DNA of 51,662 nucleotides from an uncultured Clostridia bacterium (GCA_910589185.1 CAJUSU010000010.1:1-51662), one strand, 5' to 3'; numbered from the stretch's first letter, positions 16,214 to 25,995 are shown. Notes: generated from the letters alone by a model not told the origin. Made by a program: numbers and translations.

Positions 16214-16645
16214 TTAAATGATTATTCCTACAAGTAATCCAATAAGTGCCCCTACAATAACTTGTACTGGTGTATGTCCTAAAACTTCCACCAATCTTTC
16301 TGAAACTTCTACTCCACTTAATCCAGGAGTTTCTACAATTTTATTTAACAACTTCGCTTGTTTTCCTGCTGCTCTTCTTACACCTGCTGCATCATACATA
16401 ACAATAAAAGAAAAAATGAGAGATACACCAAATAAAGGAGATGTTAGCCCCTCTGCTTTTGCTATCATAGTAGTTAATACTACCACTACTGCTGAATGTG
16501 AACTTGGCATGCCTCCTGCTTGCATAAGTCTTTTAAAGTTAAATTTCTTTTCTTTTACTATATCATAAAGAAATTTAAATAATTGAATTCCAAACCATAC
16601 CAAAAAAGGCACAATAATATATTTATATTCTCTAATAAACTCCAT
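16214..16645 (-). CDS. Divergent PAP2-family membrane protein (DUF212)
   Basis: 143 residues from ATG 16645, preceded by AGGGG; a start at 16657 is possible. Four membrane segments with the phosphatase-like motifs AGGMPSSHSAVVV (about residue 45) and GHTPVQVIVGALIG. The family is related to PAP2 phosphatases and is widespread in Firmicutes with unknown substrate. It lies between xseB and fhs on the same strand. Confidence 0.85.
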   Translation of the reverse strand: MEFIREYKYIIVPFLVWFGIQLFKFLYDIVKEKKFNFKRLMQAGGMPSSHSAVVVVLTTMIAKAEGLTSPLFGVSLIFSFIVMYDAAGVRRAAGKQAKLLNKIVETPGLSGVEVSERLVEVLGHTPVQVIVGALIGLLVGIII

Positions 16646-16663
16646 AATCCCCTGCATTTGTCT

Positions 16664-16897
16664 CTATTCCTCTTCTTGTATAAAATTTTCTTCTTTAACA
16701 CTATCTCCATCTTTTAATAGAATAGTAATTCTTTTTTCTGCATCTTCTAATAGCTTACTACATTGTTTAGATAGTTTCATTCCCTCTTCAAATTTTGCAA
16801 CCGACTCATCTAAGTTTAAATCACCTTTTTCTAGTTCTGCTGCGACATTCTCTAATTGCTTTATAGCTTCCTCAAAAGGTAAGCCTTTACTTCCCAT
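16664..16897 (-). CDS. xseB: Exodeoxyribonuclease VII small subunit
   Basis: 77 residues. Typical short two-helix protein (PFEEAIKQLENVAAELEKGD, LNLDESVAKFEEGMKLSKQC) that binds XseA to degrade single-stranded DNA. XseA is encoded 590 bases upstream, separated by one hypothetical gene, so both are in the same transcription direction. GGAGGAAG precedes the start. Confidence 0.93.
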   Translation of the reverse strand: MGSKGLPFEEAIKQLENVAAELEKGDLNLDESVAKFEEGMKLSKQCSKLLEDAEKRITILLKDGDSVKEENFIQEEE

Positions 16898-16915
16898 ATA
16901 GTTCTTCCTCCTACT

Positions 16916-17419
16916 TTACTTTTCTTCTACAACTCCTGTAATCGTATCTACTACATAACGACGAAGTACTCTTGTTGTTTTGCTATCATTGACAGAAACA
17001 ATATATTTTCCATCACTTTGAATACTTTCATTATTAAATGATACACCTTCTAAATTTCCCCATTCTTTTTTCCACTCTGTCTTTACAAATTCTAATGCTT
17101 TCTTTTCTCCTGGAGTTATTTGATTTTCTATTATATCATTATCCTTCACATCATTTTGAGTACCAGGATTTTGTGTACTAGTAGTTTTATTTTCCTCTTT
17201 GTTCTCAGTACTCTGTTCGTTATCTGCTATATCATTTTCATCAAAAATATCATTTATAAAGTTTTCTAGCCCTTTATTTGCATTGTCTAAAATGTTCTCT
17301 TTACTAACATTTGCTTCTATTGGTTCTGTTTTAAAGTGTCCATATACTGCAACTGCTATTCCTATTACTAATAATCCTATTAAAACTAGTATCAAAATAT
17401 TTTTGGTTGATTTGCTCAT
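16916..17419 (-). CDS. Hypothetical single-pass membrane protein
   Basis: 167 residues from ATG 17419; the start is uncertain, because a good AAAGGAG site lies further upstream (about 17460) with no clear in-frame ATG. One membrane segment (about residues 8-28), an acidic, Asn-rich linker and a C-terminal PepSY-like short domain (LEFVKTEWKKEWGNLEGVSF ... VVDTITGVVEEK). Not recognised further. It separates xseA from xseB. Confidence 0.65.
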   Translation of the reverse strand: MSKSTKNILILVLIGLLVIGIAVAVYGHFKTEPIEANVSKENILDNANKGLENFINDIFDENDIADNEQSTENKEENKTTSTQNPGTQNDVKDNDIIENQITPGEKKALEFVKTEWKKEWGNLEGVSFNNESIQSDGKYIVSVNDSKTTRVLRRYVVDTITGVVEEK

Positions 17420-17484
17420 CTTACTGGTCAATACCAATTTTTGCGAATTGATATTTCTCCTTTCTTTTCTCTTCTTTTAGTTTT

Positions 17485-18681
17485 CTATTCTTGTATAATT
17501 TTTGCTTTTGCCTCTCCGTCTTGTAAACGAATAGTTACTTTATCGTTTACAGTTAACTGTGTAACATTTTTCACTCTATTTTCTTCTTTATATATAATTC
17601 CATAACCTCTTGCTAAAATTTTCAAAGGACTTAATGTATCTAATTGCAAAACTATTTTTTGAAAATTACTCTTTTCTATTTGCAATTTTTGTAAAATGCT
17701 GTGTTCCATTACTTTTAATTTCATATCTATCATCATATATTGTTCATTAATTTTCTGCAATGGCTGAGTAAACACTCTACTTTGCATACATTTTTCATAC
17801 TGTAGTCTCATTAATTGCACTTTTTGAATCAGTGCTTGTTTCAAACGATTTTCATACCCTTTTATCTTTAATTTCAATTCTTCTATGTCTGGAACTGCAA
17901 GTTCAGCTGCGGCTGAAGGCGTTGGAGCTCTTAAATCTGCTACAAAGTCAGAAATGGTAAAATCAGTTTCATGTCCTACTGCCGAAATAATTGGCAATTC
18001 TGATTCATAAATTGCTCTAGCAACAACTTCTTCATTAAATGGCCATAAATCCTCTAATGAACCGCCGCCTCTAGCAAGAATTAATACATCTGCTAGTTTT
18101 TGTTCATTCATAAATTCAATACCTTTAGCAATCTTTTCAGCAGCTCCTTCACCTTGAACAGGTACAGGAAACAATCTAATTACTACATTAGGATTTCTTC
18201 TTGTAGAAACATTAATAATATCACGAATAACAGCACCTGTATTAGAAGTTAAAACTCCAATCACTTTTGGATAAGTCGGTATCTTTTTTTTATGCTCTTC
18301 ATCAAAAAGACCTTCTTTTTCTAGCTTTTGCTTTAATTCCTCATATGCTGCTCTTAAATCTCCAACCATGCCTAAAGGCTTCATTGCTTTTGCATATAAC
18401 TGATAAGTACCATCTCTTTCAAAAACAGAAACACTACCTAAAATCATTACTTTCATTCCATCTTTTGGTTCAAATTCTAAATGACCCGTATAAGTTTTAA
18501 ACATAATACACTTAATTAAAGAATTTTCATCTTTTAAAGTAAAATATAGATGTCCTGTATAGTGATGCTTATAATTGGAAATTTCACCCTCAACTAATAC
18601 ATTGGCAAAATATTCGTCTTCTTCAAACTTTCCTTTTATGTACTTATTTAATTCTGTAACACTAATTGGATTATATATCAT
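17485..18681 (-). CDS. xseA: Exodeoxyribonuclease VII large subunit
   Basis: 398 residues. N-terminal OB-fold (SVTELNKYIKGKFEEDEYFA, VEGEISNYK), the catalytic core with VIGVLTSNTGAVIRDI, LARGGGSLEDLWPFNEE and SAVGHETDFTISDFVADLRA, and a long helical C-terminus. With XseB it degrades single-stranded DNA. It begins nine bases after nusB, so it is cotranscribed with nusB and probably the asp23 unit. Confidence 0.95.
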   Translation of the reverse strand: MIYNPISVTELNKYIKGKFEEDEYFANVLVEGEISNYKHHYTGHLYFTLKDENSLIKCIMFKTYTGHLEFEPKDGMKVMILGSVSVFERDGTYQLYAKAMKPLGMVGDLRAAYEELKQKLEKEGLFDEEHKKKIPTYPKVIGVLTSNTGAVIRDIINVSTRRNPNVVIRLFPVPVQGEGAAEKIAKGIEFMNEQKLADVLILARGGGSLEDLWPFNEEVVARAIYESELPIISAVGHETDFTISDFVADLRAPTPSAAAELAVPDIEELKLKIKGYENRLKQALIQKVQLMRLQYEKCMQSRVFTQPLQKINEQYMMIDMKLKVMEHSILQKLQIEKSNFQKIVLQLDTLSPLKILARGYGIIYKEENRVKNVTQLTVNDKVTIRLQDGEAKAKIIQE

Positions 18682-18689
18682 ATCCTCTT

Positions 18690-19106
18690 TTATAAGCCTT
18701 TCTGTTTTATAATATTAGCCAAAATTCCATTAACAAAAGATGGCGAACTGTCTTCTCCATACTTTTTTGCCAATTCTACTACTTCGTTTACTACTACTTT
18801 ATATGGTAATTTGCTATATAACATTTCATAAATTCCAAGCTTTAGTAATGCTAAATTTACTTTAGAAATTCTATTGATATCCCATTTTTCTTTTAAATTT
18901 TGAGAAATCATTTTTTCAATTTCTGCTTTTTCAAGAGTAATTCCATTAATTGTCTGATTGATATATTCCACTACATTTTTTTCTTCAATTGTATTTTCTT
19001 GCAAAAACAATTGAATTTGCTCTTCTTGTTCTTCTTTTTCCACTTTTTGGATTTCTAAACTATATAGCAATTCGAATGCTAAATTTCTTCCTTCTGACCT
19101 CGTCAT
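18690..19106 (-). CDS. nusB: Transcription antitermination factor NusB
   Basis: 138 residues. All-helical NusB fold with RNLAFELLYSLEIQ at the start and KVVVNEVVELAKKYGEDSSP-SFVNGILANI at the end. It takes part in rRNA antitermination. The order asp23-amaP-DUF2273-nusB-xseA is common in clostridia. Confidence 0.94.
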   Translation of the reverse strand: MTRSEGRNLAFELLYSLEIQKVEKEEQEEQIQLFLQENTIEEKNVVEYINQTINGITLEKAEIEKMISQNLKEKWDINRISKVNLALLKLGIYEMLYSKLPYKVVVNEVVELAKKYGEDSSPSFVNGILANIIKQKGL

Positions 19107-19148
19107 TTTTATGTATGAACTCCTTTACTTTTTCTCTATGGCACTAGT

Positions 19149-19364
19149 TTATAATTTATCAATAAAATTCTTGGTTTTTTCTTTTACTGCTTCTTTATTG
19201 CGTTGCACATAGCTTCCTGCCCAAATACATACAACAACAAGTGCTATTGCAAGAATTATTTTATAAAAATTTGTAAACACAATTAAAATAGCTAAAAAAA
19301 TTCCAACAATTAAACCAACAATGGCTCCTCCATATTTGTTCCAAAATATTGTAAAACCATCCAT
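19149..19364 (-). CDS. DUF2273 small membrane protein
   Basis: 71 residues with two membrane helices (about 10-50) and a charged tail. DUF2273 proteins regularly accompany Asp23/Gls24 and AmaP. The family role is envelope-associated but undefined. GGAGGCC precedes the start. Confidence 0.88.
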   Translation of the reverse strand: MDGFTIFWNKYGGAIVGLIVGIFLAILIVFTNFYKIILAIALVVVCIWAGSYVQRNKEAVKEKTKNFIDKL

Positions 19365-19377
19365 TTTATGGCCTCCT

Positions 19378-19935
19378 TTATTCTTGAATTATTGTTTTTA
19401 CTGGTTCAATATCTTTTACTTTTATATTTACTTCTTTTACTTCTAAATCTGATGTTTTCTTAATAGTTGTTTTGATTTTTGTTTGTAAATTTGTTGACAA
19501 TTCTTTAATAATTGCATTTTCTTTTACACTTAAATTTACAAATACTATTACATGATTTTCTTTATCTAATTCTACTCTAGTAGTAATATTCTCAGCACCT
19601 TCAAACCCTTTTGCTACACCATTTACTAAATTCTCTAACGTATCTTTTGTAATTAAAAGTTTTCCATCTGAATTTTCTAATAAAATTCCATTTTTATAGT
19701 CTATTTCTTGCTTTGAATGAGAATCAAAAAAGATGCATTTAATTGCTAATAATATTAATATCATGCAAACAACAAGTAAAACACTAGAAGAAACTTGTCC
19801 ATGAACTCCTGCATCCACAAAATTATGTACTAAATCTGTATCAAGCCATCCAAAAATCATTAAACAAGTAACAATTGCTAATATTAATACTAAAGTAGAA
19901 AATAATGCTAATCCTATTTTGTCTAATAGTTTCAT
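19378..19935 (-). CDS. amaP: Alkaline shock membrane anchor protein AmaP
   Basis: 185 residues from ATG 19935, with GGAGGAACC upstream; an in-frame start at 19977 is less likely. Two N-terminal membrane segments (about 5-30 and 50-72) are followed by an Asp23-like alpha/beta domain. AmaP anchors Asp23 at the membrane in staphylococci. The neighbours Asp23 and DUF2273 confirm the assignment. Confidence 0.88.
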   Translation of the reverse strand: MKLLDKIGLALFSTLVLILAIVTCLMIFGWLDTDLVHNFVDAGVHGQVSSSVLLVVCMILILLAIKCIFFDSHSKQEIDYKNGILLENSDGKLLITKDTLENLVNGVAKGFEGAENITTRVELDKENHVIVFVNLSVKENAIIKELSTNLQTKIKTTIKKTSDLEVKEVNIKVKDIEPVKTIIQE

Positions 19936-20003
19936 ATTGGTTCCTCCATTTATTCCTAATATAGAAATCAGAGGCACAAGAAAATCCTCGTGCCTTTTTT
20001 CTT

Positions 20004-20426
20004 CTAGTTATTATTTGTATTATTGTTTTCCATATTTTGTGTGCTAACACCTTGAATATGAACATTTACTTCTACAACTTTTAATCCAGTCATTTTTTCT
20101 ACTGCAACTTTTACTTTGTTTTGAATTTCAAAAGCCACATCTGGAATTCTAATGCCATATTCTACAATAATATTAACATCTATTCTAGTTTCTTTTTCTC
20201 CTGACTCTACTTTAATTCCTTTTGATAAATTTTTCTTACCACTAAGTACTTCTGAAATGCCTCCTGCAAAGCCTCCTGACATTTCTGCTACTCCTGGTAC
20301 TTCTGCTACTGCAACTCCTGCAATTACTGCAATTACATCATCTGCAATTTTAATATTTGTATTATTTTCTAAAGATACTTCCCCATTATTTTCTTGTGCA
20401 ACTACTTCTTTATTTTCCTCTTCCAT
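20004..20426 (-). CDS. Asp23/Gls24 family envelope stress protein
   Basis: 140 residues. Asp23 domain with VIAVIAGVAVAEVPGVAEMS, GVSEVLSG-like GGISEVLSGKK, RIDVNIIVEYGIRIPDVAFE and VEVNVHIQGV. It is membrane-associated through AmaP and linked to envelope stress. It is the first gene of the unit, behind the promoter at 20472-20500. Confidence 0.92.
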   Translation of the reverse strand: MEEENKEVVAQENNGEVSLENNTNIKIADDVIAVIAGVAVAEVPGVAEMSGGFAGGISEVLSGKKNLSKGIKVESGEKETRIDVNIIVEYGIRIPDVAFEIQNKVKVAVEKMTGLKVVEVNVHIQGVSTQNMENNNTNNN

Positions 20427-20471
20427 AAAAGCTCCTCCTTTTTCTTATAAAAAGATTTTTAATATGGTATA

Positions 20472-20500
20472 AGTATATCAATTCTGCTGAATTTTTACAA
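20472..20500 (-). promoter_or_regulatory. SigmaA promoter of the asp23 unit
   Basis: Minus strand TTGTAA (20500-20495), 17-base spacer, TATACT (20477-20472), 46 bases before the start codon. Confidence 0.7.
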
Positions 20501-20511
20501 CTGTTTTTTCA

Positions 20512-20560
20512 TAAAAAATCTTGTAATATTATAAACAAAAAATATAATATCACAAGATTT
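20512..20560 (-). terminator. Terminator after fmt
   Basis: Near-perfect 18-bp stem (20516-20533 with 20543-20560) followed on the minus strand by T residues. Confidence 0.9.
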
Positions 20561-20564
20561 CTAA

Positions 20565-21560
20565 TTAACAAATGCTTTCTAATACTGTTCCAGCTAAAAT
20601 TTGAGTTCCTCTCAAAAAGTCAAATACTTCCATTCTTTTTGCATTCTCCCCTTGTATTTCTAACACCTGAATAATGCCCTCTTTTGCTTTAATATATAAT
20701 CCTTGTTTTGCGTCTGCCAGTAGAACAGTCCCTGGTATAATTTCTTTTAACTTATATTCATACTCTTTCATTTCTTCATATATTTGTAAAAACTCTGAAT
20801 TAGTAAGATTTTTTACCTTCCAAAACTTCAACTTCTTATCTCCTAAAAAAGTATAACTTCCCATAATTGGATTTAATCCTCTTACTAAATTATGAATTTG
20901 TTCAGCCGTTTGATTTTCCCAATCTATTTGTGCCATTTCTTTTTTTAGCATTGGCGCCATGCTAAAGTCTTCCCCTTGCTTTTCTCTTGGTGCTTTTCCC
21001 TCTTCTATTAATTTTAGAGTCTTTATTAATATCTCTCCACCTATTTGACTTAATCTATCCCAAAGTTCTCCTGTTGTTTCGTCTTCTCCAATTGCAATTT
21101 CTTCTTTTAAAATCATATCACCAGTATCCATACCTGCATCCATATACATGGTAGTAACTCCTGTTGCTTTTTCTCCATTTAAAACTGCCCATTGAATTGG
21201 CGCAGCTCCTCTATATTTTGGTAAAAGAGATCCATGTACATTAATACAACCCAATTTTGGAATATCTAATAATTCTTGTGGCAAAATTTTTCCATAGGCT
21301 ACTACACAAATCACATCTGGATTTAGCCTTTTCATTTCTTCTATAAACTCTGTATTATTTCTTACTTTTTCTGGTTGGTAAACTGGAATTTCTTTTAAAA
21401 GTGCATATTGCTTTACTGGGGAAGCAACTAGCTTCATTCCTCTGCCTTGTGGTTTATCTGGGTTAGTAACAACTGCCAAAATATTATATTGTGCGTCTAT
21501 TAAACTTTTTAAAGATTCCTCTGCAAAGTCTGGCGTTCCCATAAATACAATGTTAAGCAT
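20565..21560 (-). CDS. fmt: Methionyl-tRNA formyltransferase
   Basis: 331 residues. Formylates initiator Met-tRNA using 10-formyl-THF. Conserved blocks are VFMGTPDFAEESL, NPDKPQGRG, INVHGSLLPKYRGAAPIQWA (catalytic Asn/His) and MDAGMDTGDMI. It normally follows def directly; here a foreign-looking gene lies between them. Its terminator ends the priA-def-fmt run. Confidence 0.96.
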   Translation of the reverse strand: MLNIVFMGTPDFAEESLKSLIDAQYNILAVVTNPDKPQGRGMKLVASPVKQYALLKEIPVYQPEKVRNNTEFIEEMKRLNPDVICVVAYGKILPQELLDIPKLGCINVHGSLLPKYRGAAPIQWAVLNGEKATGVTTMYMDAGMDTGDMILKEEIAIGEDETTGELWDRLSQIGGEILIKTLKLIEEGKAPREKQGEDFSMAPMLKKEMAQIDWENQTAEQIHNLVRGLNPIMGSYTFLGDKKLKFWKVKNLTNSEFLQIYEEMKEYEYKLKEIIPGTVLLADAKQGLYIKAKEGIIQVLEIQGENAKRMEVFDFLRGTQILAGTVLESIC

Positions 21561-21659
21561 TAATTTTAAATCTCCTTTTTTCTTAATTATTTATTGGTAT
21601 TTTAGCAAATATTTTGATAAGTTGCAAGATATAAAAAAGAAACTGAAAAGGTAATTTCT

Positions 21660-22289
21660 TCATATAAAAAGACGTAAGGGCGTCATTACGACGCCCTCCG
21701 GTACAAAATTGTTTTTCGGTTTCACAGTTACGATCACAAAAGTGACCTCTCCAAAAGTATGCTTTTCTTCTATAATGTCTAAGTCCTCCTTCGCCATTTC
21801 GCTTTCAAGCATAATCAAATCATACATCATCTTCTGGTCATAATTCATGTACTCGAAGAAAAATTGCTGTTCTTTTTTTTGGATACCCAAAGTCATATCA
21901 CCCAGGCACATAAAATAATCGCCTGCCATCACTGCAAATTCTCTCCCATGGATCCGTTGACTAGTAATCCAATAGTCGCCATCGCCTATATCATATACAC
22001 AGTACTTTTCATCTTCTTCTGTTTTTCCATGTTCTGTGTTATATGCTTCTACAACTTGCATCATGACTTCTCTCTCCGCCTCATTCTCAGTTTTTGCAGA
22101 AAATGAAGCATCTTCCTCGAGCGCTGCCTTCAATTGCACAATGTTTTGCCCATGCCATGCTTGATAAACCGCAAATTTGTATTGGATACGAGATCCTATC
22201 CATATACCAAGCACAGCTATTGCTGCTATTAGCAATAAGCAAAGTCCCTTGTGTTCTTTCCAGTAGCTTCTCATCCGTTCTGTTCTCAT
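21660..22289 (-). CDS. Foreign-looking hypothetical membrane protein containing ordinary CGG codons
   Basis: 209 residues from ATG 22289, eight bases after GGAGG; an in-frame TTG at 22304 is possible. One membrane segment (about residues 15-33), then a soluble domain with ITSQRIHGREFAVMAGDY. Not recognised. Codon use is much richer in G and C than the neighbours (GCC, ATC, GAC, GGC, CAG are frequent). It holds two in-frame CGG codons (22277 and 21956) which must be plain Arg: skipping the C at either would meet a stop within ten codons. The end of the gene forms a GGGCGTC/GACGCCC hairpin (about 21668-21686). It separates def from fmt, which are usually adjacent, so recent insertion is likely. 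Confidence 0.7.
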   Translation of the reverse strand: MRTERMRSYWKEHKGLCLLLIAAIAVLGIWIGSRIQYKFAVYQAWHGQNIVQLKAALEEDASFSAKTENEAEREVMMQVVEAYNTEHGKTEEDEKYCVYDIGDGDYWITSQRIHGREFAVMAGDYFMCLGDMTLGIQKKEQQFFFEYMNYDQKMMYDLIMLESEMAKEDLDIIEEKHTFGEVTFVIVTVKPKNNFVPEGVVMTPLRLFI

Positions 22290-22391
22290 ACCTGCATCCT
22301 CCAATTTTGTTTTTAGTTTCTCATGCTTTTTGCATGACTTTCTCTATTATACCATATTTTTGGGCTTTTAGCAATGTTTTCCCCTACAATG

Positions 22392-22871
22392 CTACTCTTT
22401 CTCAGGCTCTGTATATTCCATAGTTCCTGGTATCATCTTGTCTACAAACAAAATTCCTTCTAAATGGTCTAGTTCATGTGAAATCGCCTGTGCTAATAAC
22501 CCTTCTGCTTCTATCGTAATCTTCTCTCCATTTTCATTCAAAGCTTCCATTGTTACTTGTGCTGGACGAATCAACTTCGCATATTGATTAGGAAAACTCA
22601 AGCATCCCTCTTCTACCTCTTGTTCTCCTTTTTGTGCAACAATTTTTGGATTCACTAATTTAATAGGTCCATTATCATCATAAAGATCAATTACTACTAA
22701 CCTTTTTAAAATTCCAATTTGTGGACCTGCCAAACCTACTCCATTAAACTTATGCATGGTTTCTACCATATCCTCTAATATCTGTCTAATTTTATCGTCA
22801 ACCACTTCTACTTCTCTTGCTTTTTTTCTTAAAATTTCATCTCCATTTTCCCTAATCATTCTAATTGCCAT
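22392..22871 (-). CDS. def: Peptide deformylase
   Basis: 159 residues. Removes the formyl group from new proteins. Metalloenzyme motifs are GVGLAGPQIG, EEGCLSFPN and the metal site QAISHELDHLEGILF (HExxH). GGGAGG precedes the start. It lies 21 bases after priA, in the usual priA-def-fmt order. Confidence 0.96.
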   Translation of the reverse strand: MAIRMIRENGDEILRKKAREVEVVDDKIRQILEDMVETMHKFNGVGLAGPQIGILKRLVVIDLYDDNGPIKLVNPKIVAQKGEQEVEEGCLSFPNQYAKLIRPAQVTMEALNENGEKITIEAEGLLAQAISHELDHLEGILFVDKMIPGTMEYTEPEKE

Positions 22872-22892
22872 ATATCTTGCCTCCCGATTTTT

Positions 22893-25149
22893 TTATGCCC
22901 AACTATTTGGGTTTAAATCTATGATTACTCTATTACCTTCCTTTTTACTTTCTTTCATATTTTGGTACTGTGTTAAAACATCTTGCATCACCTCTATCAT
23001 ATTATCATCAAATTTGCATTTAATAATAATTCTAAAACGATATTTATTTTTCATTTTATCAATTGGTGATGGCATTCCTTTATATAATATAATTCCCAAA
23101 TTTTCTTGTAATACTCTATTTTTTAGATATGTATGTAAATTTTGTGTAATATTTTTTCCCTCTAGTTCTTTTTCACTACTGATTCCAATTACTATTATAT
23201 CGCAAAAAGGCGGATATTTCAATTGTTTTCTCATCATTATCTCTGTATCATAAAACAAATGATAGTCTTGTTTTTTACTACACTCTATACTAAAGTTGTC
23301 TGGATTGTATGTTTGAATAATAACCTTTCCTTTTTCTTGCTCTCTCCCTGCTCTTCCTGCAACTTGGGTTAACAACTGAAATGTTCTTTCATTTGCTCTA
23401 AAATCATCTATATTTAAACTACTATCTGCTGCAATAACACCTACTAAAGTAACATTTGGAAAGTGATGTCCTTTGACCACCATTTGTGTTCCAATTAAAA
23501 TATCAATATTCTCATTTTTAAATTGATTCAAAATCGTTTCGTGTGAATTCTTTTTGGTAACAGTATCTACATCCATTCTAATCGTTTTGGCTTCTGGAAA
23601 AAGTAAATGGATTTGCTCTTCTAATTTTTGAGTACCTGCCCCAAAATAGCGGATATTTTCGCTCTGGCACTCTGGACATTTGGTAACGACAGGCATTTCA
23701 TATCCGCAGTAATGACATCTTAGCTTTTTGCTATTTGCATGATACGTCATAGTAATGTTACAATTTTTACATTTAATTGCATTTCCGCATTCTCTGCACA
23801 TCACAAAAGTTGAAAATCCTCTACGATTTAAAAACAGGATAGTCTGCTTTTTATTCTGTAAATTCTGTTTAATGGCTTGATGTAATTTTCCACTTATCAT
23901 AGATTTGTTGCCTACTTGTAATTCCTGTCTTAAATCTACTATTTCTATATCTGGAAGACTTGCTTGGTTTGCCCTTTTTGTCAATTCTAACAAACTAATT
24001 TCTTCTGTTTGCGTATGATAATATGACTCCAAATCTGGTGTGGCACTGCCTAATACTAATGGCACATTATTTTCTTTCGCCATATATCTTGCAATTTCCT
24101 TTGCATGATATCTTGGATTTGTTTCTGATTTATAAGAACTATCATGTTCTTCATCAATAATGATAATACCTAAATTAGATACTGGCGCAAAAATTGCTGA
24201 ACGTGCTCCAATTACTATTTTTGCTTTTCCTTGCCTAATTTTGTTCCACTGATCATATCTTTCTCCTACTGATAATTTGCTATGTAAAACTGCTATTTTC
24301 TCTTCTCCAAAACGTGCAATAAATCTATCTACTGTTTGTGGTGTCAAAGAAATCTCTGGTACTAGCATAATACTAGATTTTCCTTCTTTTAATGCCTTTT
24401 CAATTAATTGTAAATACACTTCTGTCTTTCCGTGAACCAGTTATTCCAAATAGTAAAAATTCTGAAAAAAAACAATCTTCCATACTATCACTAATTGTCT
24501 GGTACACTTCCTTTTGCTCTGGTGTTAATACTAAATCTTGATCTTTTTCTATTGTCTTATGAATAAAAGGATTTCTTTCTATTTGCTTCTCAATGATTTC
24601 TATATATCCATTTTTCTCTAATGTGTTAATCACACTTCTACTTACATCTGCAAATAATTCTAAGTCAGTTACTAGCACACCTTCATTTTCTAGCAAAAAA
24701 TGTAGAGCTCTCATTTGCTTGTCTGATTTTATCAGTTTGCTTTCAATTGCCCTCTCTATGTCTTCTTCCTCTCTCTTTAAATAGACAAATGAAGCACTTT
24801 TTTCTTTTACTCGATTTTCTATCACTTTAGTAGTAGTTCCTGGTGGCAACATTAATTTAATGCAATCAGATATATTGCAAAAATACCTTCTTGCCATCCA
24901 CTTTGCCAACTCTATATCTTTGTTGCTGATATATTCTATTTCATCTACTTGTTTAATATCTTTTACTTGATAGCTAGATGTTTCTTTAATATTTACTACA
25001 AAGCCTTCCTCTGGTTCTCTGCGATTAGCAAAAGGCACCAAAACACGGCTTCCAATTTTCACTTTGGAAACCATACATTCTGGAATTTGATAGTCAAATA
25101 CTCTATTCAATTGCTTACTATTATTGTTTAAAATAACTTCTGCTATCAT
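22893..25149 (-). CDS. priA: Primosomal helicase PriA, +1 shift at CGG inside the Walker A motif
   Basis: 751 residues when read from ATG 25149 (AGGAG seven bases upstream) with a +1 shift at codon 240 (CGG 24432-24430). Zero frame ends ...LLFGITGS. Skipping the C gives GGA-AAG-ACA and so GSGKTEVYLQLIEKA, the Walker A loop. Later motifs are DEEHDSSYK (DEEH), GSATPDLES, the zinc clusters CRECGNAIKCKNC and RCHYCGYE-CPEC, GTQMVVKGHHFPNV and QVAGRAGRE. PriA restarts stalled replication forks. The unshifted product would be 252 residues without any ATPase site. The recoded length is normal for PriA. This is the clearest single case in the window. Confidence 0.93.
24430..24432 (-). other. CGG +1 recoding site in priA
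   Basis: TCA-CGG-A on the minus strand. Skipping C gives GGA and the invariant GSGKT of Walker A. Confidence 0.92.
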
Positions 25150-25215
25150 GAGGATACTCCTAACTTTCCACATTTTATCAAAATCGCACAAGAAAAGCAA
25201 GGTTTCCCTTGCTTC

Positions 25216-25776
25216 TTAACTTTTTAACCATTTTTCATATTCTTGAATAATAATATCTGTTACTTGCTCTGCCGTCATGTTTGTTGTGTCAATAACAATA
25301 TCATAATTAGATTCATCTTCTTTTCTTACACCATATAAGTTATAGTATCTCTCATTTTCTAATTGATAGCGCTTTTGCATGTCTATCTTTTGCTCTTCTA
25401 TGGATTGTAAATTTTCTGATGACTTGCGCTTCACATCATAAAAAGCTCTTCTTGCAGCTTCATTAATATCCACTTTTAAATACACTTTAAAAGATTCTGG
25501 TACAGCATACCACCCTAGTCTAGCATCTATTACAAAATTTTCATGCTCTTTTGCATATTCTCTAGCATTTTGCTCTATCTGTCTATCAATTTCCGGATGT
25601 TCTTTTACATATACGTTAAAAGCTGTAATATCCATTCCTAGTTCTTTTGCTAAACTTCTTGCATAATCTCCATTGCAATAAATACCAAATTCCAACTTTT
25701 CTGCTAAAAGTCTAGACACAGTTCCTTTTCCACTTGCAAGTTCTCCACATAAAGATATAATATGTTTCTTTTTCAT
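25216..25776 (-). CDS. Cytidylate kinase-like nucleoside monophosphate kinase
   Basis: 186 residues. P-loop ISLCGELASGKGTVSRLLAE (about 8-27), then a kinase fold with ARLGWYAVPESFKVYLKVDI and RRAFYDVKRKSSENLQS (lid-like Arg). It is closest in feel to the Cmk-like AAA/CMP kinase group. The gene occupies the rpoZ-priA interval. Guanylate kinase, which commonly lies between yicC and rpoZ, is missing there. Substrate is inferred only. Confidence 0.7.
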   Translation of the reverse strand: MKKKHIISLCGELASGKGTVSRLLAEKLEFGIYCNGDYARSLAKELGMDITAFNVYVKEHPEIDRQIEQNAREYAKEHENFVIDARLGWYAVPESFKVYLKVDINEAARRAFYDVKRKSSENLQSIEEQKIDMQKRYQLENERYYNLYGVRKEDESNYDIVIDTTNMTAEQVTDIIIQEYEKWLKS

Positions 25777-25800
25777 ACTTCTCTTCCTCTTTATTTCTAA

Positions 25801-25995
25801 TTATTCTTCTACTGCTACTACTTTACCTTCATTAATTTCATCAGCAGCAAGAGATACTGGAGATGGCTCTTCCTTTTTTGTTAATGGAGTACTTCCTGCA
25901 GCTATCTGTCTTGCTCTTTTAGCAGTCATTGTTACTAACTCAAAACGATTATCTACTTTATTTAATAATTCTAATACCGTTGGTTTTACTAACAT
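25801..25995 (-). CDS. rpoZ: RNA polymerase omega subunit
   Basis: 64 residues. PTVLELLNKVDNRFELVTMT and AKRARQIAAG are the omega core. It helps assemble RNA polymerase. It lies 21 bases after yicC and shares its direction. Confidence 0.92.
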   Translation of the reverse strand: MLVKPTVLELLNKVDNRFELVTMTAKRARQIAAGSTPLTKKEEPSPVSLAADEINEGKVVAVEE

